From: Pomacea canaliculata
Taxonomy: Eukaryota; Mollusca; Gastropoda; Architaenioglossa; Ampullariidae
Length of the DNA: 64,000 bases
Assembly (NCBI RefSeq): GCF_003073045.1
Contig: NC_037590.1
Span: 8,761,042 to 8,825,041 of the forward strand
Direction of reading: 5' to 3'
The notes beneath the pieces were generated by a model. That model was not told the DNA's origin. It ran no database searches and saw only the letters and a program-made list of their open reading frames with translations. Shown in pieces: positions 59,601-64,000 of the stretch. Numbering within the stretch: position 1 is the first letter of the stretch; each line of letters starts with the position of its first letter. The position numbers and the translations under genes are program-made.

Positions 59601-60562
59601 GAACTTGTTATAGGTTCCAAGGCAAGACTTCAGCAAAGACTGTTTAACATATGGAGAAAATAACTTACATGCACTAAAACAGTTCCAGGCCTTAACCAGG
59701 TAGTACTGATATAAATAATAAAAGCAAGTCTATACTATGAAAATAAGTCTTCACAATACAGTTTATTGTCTGCAGGAAATAATAGTAGTTATTGTGACAG
59801 CTGTAAAAAAGAAAATTACAAAAGGGTAGTAAGAATTTCTTGTTTGATAGAAAAGTTCAAGCTAAGTACAGGTTCGCTCTATTTTCTTTTCAAAATACAA
59901 AGGCAAAGAGCACACACATACACAACTGCAGATACACAGTAATTTTCATCATATAAAATTCTGTGTACTAAGAAAGGTATAATGAAATGAATTATGACTT
60001 GATTACCTGGGATGAAAACTGTTAGGAATCTTCTCTTTTTTCATTTTCTTTACTTGTGTTTGAAGAGCTTTAGTGATAGCTAAAGCATGTCTGAAAATGC
60101 AGTGAACAAGGTAAACATGCAAATGAACTAGGAATTATAGTACATGTTCCAGTACTTAAATCAATCATAATGATCATACAATTAGGTTAAATTTTTGCAC
60201 CGTCATCTGAAGACAAACTATTTTTTTTAAAGGCCATTTGACATTCTTTGCATATTTAAGAGTATACCATGTATATATTATTATGCATATTTAAGGCACC
60301 ATACAATTTACGCCTTTGTCGTCTGTTAATTTTTCTTCGAAATAACAATTTAATTAGGAGCAATGTCCTTAACAATATTTTGATGTGAAATTTTATGTTA
60401 AGAATTATTATCATCTATTAATCACTGTATCAAGTTTATAGAATGATTATTTAAATTGTAAAATTAAATATGTACTTTTACTATATATATATAGTCTCAC
60501 TTTTTTGTTTTGACGCCATAGAATTTTACTGGTGGGAGGCTGCATTCATTTATTTCCGCCAT
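53634..60562 (-). CDS. PRIMPOL: Primase-polymerase PrimPol
   Basis: Archaeo-eukaryotic-type primase/polymerase that re-primes stalled forks in nucleus and mitochondria. Coding exons in transcript order: 60501-60562, 60007-60090, 59390-59477, 58928-59028, 58561-58607, 58113-58204, 57733-57806, 57356-57429, 56479-57024, 56075-56237, 54884-54975, 54374-54569, 54036-54118, 53634-53770; 612 residues (human 560). Catalytic motif I is YFDLEF (D136, E138), motif II SRHLIF (189-191), and motif III FFADLG (D388). Zinc-knuckle ligands C527 and H534 (FCYNIQRQH), C554 and C559 (QKCYDPDC) are all kept. The acidic C-terminal tail (DDFDEMEEEDDH) is like the RPA-binding tail. Exon 9 is a large Ser/Asn-rich linker (182 codons), explaining the extra length. 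The donor of exon 3 (AGA then GTTTTT) is weak. It converges on EME1 and is divergent to ATAD1. Confidence 0.93.
54840..54865. repeat. Poly-A tract beside PRIMPOL exon 11
   Basis: About 26 A residues on the plus strand (poly-T in the transcript), close to the exon boundary at 54884. Together with a similar run near 56362-56387 it is a likely variable site. Confidence 0.9.
55083..55128. repeat. Tandem 22-bp palindromic unit, two copies
   Basis: ACCAACTTTAGTTGGTGACTGA at 55083-55104 and again at 55107-55128. Each unit contains the palindrome CCAACTTTAGTTGG. It is in a PRIMPOL intron. Confidence 0.85.
55443..55580. repeat. Degenerate tandem repeat, about 50-bp unit
   Basis: Three imperfect copies built around CATGATG(C/T)AGCTGAT, GTTAGTGATGT and TCTCA. 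It is intronic in PRIMPOL with no evident function. Confidence 0.75.
55893..55949 (-). CDS. PRIMPOL: Possible 57-nt cassette exon of PRIMPOL
   Basis: Between PRIMPOL exons 10 and 11 lies a 57-nt open segment with a 3' splice site (TTTCATAG) and a 5' splice site (CACAG then GTAAAA). Its phase is 2-2, so it can be included or skipped without breaking the frame. It would add CINYTCDLMCGDRCRVHHR, a Cys/His-rich peptide with no counterpart that I recall in human PrimPol. It could be a real lineage-specific exon, an alternative exon, or chance. Confidence 0.35.
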
Positions 60563-60936
60563 AATCGGGATAAATACTGATTCAACCAAAAAATAAAATG
60601 CTACACTTATCATGTTTATTTGGCGTAGTACATTGCACCAACTTAATTCAAGACGATACAGGAATCCTGTTATTGATTAAACACATCAACGAATTTTCTT
60701 TAAAATATCTGAGAGATCGATGATCGCTGAAAAATATGAGTTTCAAAATGTCCTTTCTTCTAATTTTAGGTCCAACACATCTAATAACTTAAAGCATTTA
60801 CGTATCTTGTGTAACTGAATCTCCCGCTGTTTTAGCTCTTCAACTTCGGAAGTACATTTGGCTCTTAGTTTGTGAGCATGACTTCCCCTGGATTGAGGAT
60901 CCATGCCTTTCAGTTTATGACGACAGACCAAGCGTT
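60563..60936. promoter_or_regulatory. Bidirectional promoter region, PRIMPOL/ATAD1
   Basis: The PRIMPOL start (minus, 60562) and ATAD1 start (plus, 60937) are only 374 bp apart and point away from each other, so both 5' UTRs and the promoter must fit here unless upstream non-coding exons exist. I see no clear TATA box in a fixed position. A 62-codon minus-strand open frame (60743-60931) fills part of it; it is not assigned to a gene. Confidence 0.6.
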
Positions 60937-63486
60937 ATGTCTTTAGGCAAGGACCTTAGTCTTAAAAGCATTATGTCGCATCTAACATCGACGGGAATTG
61001 AAAAAATTCCATCAGAACCTTTTACAGAGGCGAAGAACACAGTCACACGAAACGACCTGGTGGCAAAGTTGATCTCTACTTTTATTGGTCTTGCTGCCTC
61101 CTTCACCATTACATACTTCGGCGTCAAATGGCTTGTAAACGCAATGGACCCCACCAGGAAAGAGAAACAACAGGCCAAAGAGCGAGTAAGGGCTTTACTG
61201 AGGGCTGCTTAAGTAGTATTCACCATTGTTATAAGTAAAAAAACAAACTTAACAACGGACTTTGTTCCGAGGGAAATTTTAGCACCAATCTCTGATCGAA
61301 CTCACAGCCGACTGACATTATAGCTGGACGTGACCGGAGTCTGATGAAATAATGATAGCTGGGGTCGGAAATAACAAAAGAATATGACAAAAAATTATAA
61401 ATAAATAATGTAAAGAAACGTGAATGATGTGTACAGACGTAAAGTTTTGAACTTTAAAAAAAAAAATTTTAAACAAAGAAACGAAAGTAGAAAAAAAAAG
61501 ATCGCCTACTTCTCCAAAATGCACATGAAGTGACCTTTTGAACAAGGTTGGAAAAAAGCTTTCCAGAAGGCATCTAAATTAGATGGAGTGTGTTCTAACA
61601 GAACTGGAAGGTATGGAAAGCAGGTTTTATTCTACTGTCAAGGTGGGAAGAATTATTTCGACATGCTCAAAATATATAAGGATTTTCTGATTTTCAGAAC
61701 ACTGAGTTAAGAAAAGTAGGATAAACACTCTTTGTCTGTCATGGAAGTTTTCCAGAAATGTGTTGAATATTTCTAATTCTGATTCGAATTTCTAATTTTA
61801 TAATGTTTGATGGTTGGAAAGTCAATTTCCCATGTATAAATACTTAAAATAGTTAATCACATTTAATAGTCAATCACATTTAATAGTTAATTCTATCACT
61901 TTAAGTGAATAGACTGTTTCAATGTATTAGTTATCAACACAGAAGCTTTTGAGATTTCATTAAAAAAGGCATGGGAGGATGATGATGAAGAGGAGTTCTT
62001 GCTGATGCTGTTTTTGGGATGTACTAAGGTATATATTATAGACATCATTTTTGTAAAAAAAAAAGAAAAAGGACTGTACAAGCAACTGTCACATTAGGTA
62101 TAAAATGTAAAATGACTTGTGTAAGTAATTCAAATTTTGAGATGAAAATGCAATTTTGTTTCAGGCGCAGAAAATGTTGCACCAGCTTGGAGTGGACAAT
62201 GTTAAGGAGGTGAAATAATTTTTTTGAAAAGTGAAGTCTGAACTTTATAAGGAAATCAAGGCAAAATGTTGTACTCGGTAACATTTGTTGGTGATAATTG
62301 ATTATTCAAGATGTGAAAAAATGTTAGATAAAGAAGTTTACATAAACATAAAAATTTGATGCTGAAAGTGGGTAAAGGATCTTGAACTGCCTAATCAGTA
62401 GTTCAGATTTTTACAGACCATGTTTCCTTGTTTGCAGCTGTCAGAGTATGAGTTGTGTATAGCCTCTAATCTTGTTGACCCCAAATCCATGGATGTAAGC
62501 TGGGAGAACATTGGTGGACTGGATGATGTCATTCAAGAAATAAAGGAGATGGTTATACTCCCTTTCAAGAGAGCTGACCTTTTCAGACACTCAACACTCC
62601 TGCAGCCTCCTAAAGGTGCTCCATCTAGGGTTGTGGCTACTATCATTTACTTTTTTTTTCTAGTAATACTAACTGGCCACCTAGTACATTCTTGTCAAAT
62701 GAACCATTTTCTGTTGGTAATCATACAATCAGCATTACTTGTAAGTCTTATATTCAGATCCTATTTTCATGGCTGTCAGCTGATGCATACATCAAATACA
62801 AGTTTTGTAGTTTGCATAATTTGCAATCAGGTATGAGTTTAATGGCAAATGAATGCTATAGTATTCTTGACATGGTTGTACCTGACAGGTGTGCTACTGC
62901 ATGGACCTCCAGGCTGTGGCAAGACCATGATTGCCAAAGCAGCAGCAAAGGCTGCAGGTAAAATCTATCCATTTTCCCCTTCTTCCCCCCCCCCAAAAAA
63001 AGCACAAAAACAAACCTCAATCTGTTTAAGAGTATTGACCATATGCTTATCCAAGCTCATGTATCAGGAAACACTGACTATCAGGAAAGATTTAGGAGAG
63101 AAGATATATTTGCTTTTTTCACTAGTTGATTTCCTGATAAATTTAGGGCGATCTGGTGGTGCAATGCTTAGTGTCTGTCCACCAATACTGTGAGGGTTGG
63201 TTCTCCTTATTTCAGCTCTCGTCTTGGTCATGCTATTCTTTCTCTGCATGTGGCATCTGTTTACAGGGCTTGCTGCCTTGCCGTGATATTACCTGAGTTG
63301 CTGTAGTATGAAACTCCAATTCCCCTCTTCCTGATAAATTTGTGAATGTTTTTTGACATGGAGATTTTGGATTGTTATTGCTTGTTTATTTTAACAGGTG
63401 CCCGGTTCATTAACCTGCAGGTCTCCACACTAGTTGATAAGTGGTATGGAGAGTCACAAAAACGAGCTGAGGCAGTTTTCTCTTTG
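60937..63486 (+). CDS. ATAD1: ATAD1 (Msp1) AAA ATPase, N-terminal part
   Basis: Outer-mitochondrial/peroxisomal membrane AAA ATPase that extracts mislocalised tail-anchored proteins. Coding exons seen: 60937-61185, 62165-62209, 62438-62615, 62889-62957, 63398-63486, all GT-AG and in phase; 210 residues, cut by the window edge. The membrane anchor is LISTFIGLAASFTITYFGVK, followed by the family stretch AMDPTRK. The linker domain is LSEYELCIASNLVDP and DVSWENIGGLDD. Walker A is GPPGCGKT (163-170). The last exon gives ARFINLQ and the pore loop DKWYGES. Walker B, sensor and C-terminal parts must lie beyond 64000. A second in-frame ATG at 60973 is an alternative start. The N-terminal extension before the anchor is longer than in human ATAD1. 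Intron 4 holds a SINE. Confidence 0.95.
63145..63327 (+). mobile_element. tRNA-derived SINE with 14-bp target-site duplication
   Basis: Same family as 38015-38215: head GCGATCTGGTGGTGCAATGC, then CAGCTCTCGTCTTGG, GTGGCATCTGTTTACAGG, GCTGCCTTGCCGTGATATTA, and a decayed tail. The flanking duplication TTCCTGATAAATTT is perfect at 63131-63144 and 63328-63341. It lies in ATAD1 intron 4, sense orientation. Confidence 0.92.
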
Positions 63487-64000
63487 GTAATAATTTTTCC
63501 TTTCCCTCCCAGCAATCTTTTTAAACAGCAGTTAATTGTTCCCCCTGCTTTTAAATAATGAATACATGTTGTATGTTCTTATGCCTATATGACTTGTGCT
63601 TTGGTAAGTGTTAGAATACACCATCTACTTAAAACAATCACACACACAAACAAAATGACAAAAAAAATGTTGATCCTTGATGGGATATAACTCCCATAAG
63701 AACCTTTAGCTTCATATTTCTGAATTGAATATCCTCCCTTAACCTGTTCAAATGGCAAATAAAGACAAACAGGGAAGATGGACAAACTGATCTAGAACCC
63801 AATGAATATAAAGACCAGTGAACACTGTGTATAGAAATATATTTGGATAGTCTATTAGATACACCTAATATTTTTTTAATTTGCAAAAAGGAGTAGTGTG
63901 CTAAGAGTGACTCAGATAAAAAAAAGTTGATTTTTGCATGTTTCTAAAACCATAATTGTATTTCTTTCTTGCCTGTAATATATTGTTTATTGAGCCATTT
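63487..64000 (+). other. ATAD1: Start of ATAD1 intron 5
   Basis: Begins GTAATA after the TTCTCTTTG exon end. No further exon is seen up to the window end; short open frames here are chance. Confidence 0.7.

Noticed and set aside
60743-60931. 62-codon minus-strand open frame between PRIMPOL and ATAD1
   Set aside because: The predicted peptide is Lys/Glu-rich and matches no family I recognise. Its possible donor (ATAC then GTAAAT) does not fit the phase of PRIMPOL exon 2, and the true PRIMPOL first exon (60501-60562) splices in phase. It is most likely chance in the promoter or 5' UTR.
1-64000. A previously undescribed multi-gene system
   Set aside because: All well-supported genes belong to known conserved animal families. 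The arrangement (GSTO array, EME1-PRIMPOL-ATAD1) is notable but there is no evidence for a new system.

Overview
This is a window of animal (metazoan) nuclear DNA. The genes are split by short AT-rich introns with GT-AG and a few GC-AG junctions, gene density is low, and LINE, SINE and MITE remains are scattered throughout. The protein families and the repeat content (tRNA-derived SINE, decayed LINEs, many (CA)n and (GATA/CATG)-rich stretches) fit a mollusc, most likely a gastropod. That placement is an inference; no species-diagnostic gene is present. Nothing bacterial or viral was recognised.

Layout. 1-17.6 kb: no host gene recognised. It holds microsatellites, three decayed LINE pieces (3436-3745, 5590-6130, 10860-11770), a long inverted repeat (9901-10250) and a long AT-rich stretch that may partly be the 3' UTR of the next gene. 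17.6-18.5 kb (-): an ELOVL6-type fatty acid elongase in one uninterrupted reading frame. 20.2-23.2 kb (+): TXNDC15, an ER/ciliary thioredoxin-domain protein, four coding exons. 24.9-45.8 kb (-): five tandem omega-class glutathione S-transferase genes (called A to E here), each with five coding exons and a conserved exon plan. B and C sit in a recent direct duplication of about 4.5-4.9 kb. A SINE inserted in unit C, with its target-site duplication, has an empty counterpart in unit B, and unit B carries a hAT-like MITE absent from C. 47.0-52.6 kb (+): EME1-like partner of MUS81. 53.6-60.6 kb (-): PRIMPOL primase-polymerase, 14 coding exons plus one possible cassette exon. 60.9 kb to the window end (+): ATAD1/Msp1, cut by the window edge after its fifth coding exon.

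How the genes relate. The GSTO array is a typical detoxification/redox gene cluster made by tandem duplication; exon 1, exon 4 length and the C-terminus split it into an A/B/C group and a D/E group. EME1 and PRIMPOL, both replication-stress/DNA-repair factors, converge tail to tail. PRIMPOL and ATAD1 start codons face away from each other across about 370 bp, suggesting a shared bidirectional promoter; PRIMPOL (partly mitochondrial) and ATAD1 (mitochondrial outer membrane) are both housekeeping genes. I found no clearly new biological system. The most useful observations are the dated GSTO duplication with its filled and empty transposon sites, the GC-AG introns, and the possible PRIMPOL cassette exon. 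All exon boundaries were placed by eye from homology remembered for these families, with splice sites and phases checked; none was confirmed by transcripts.
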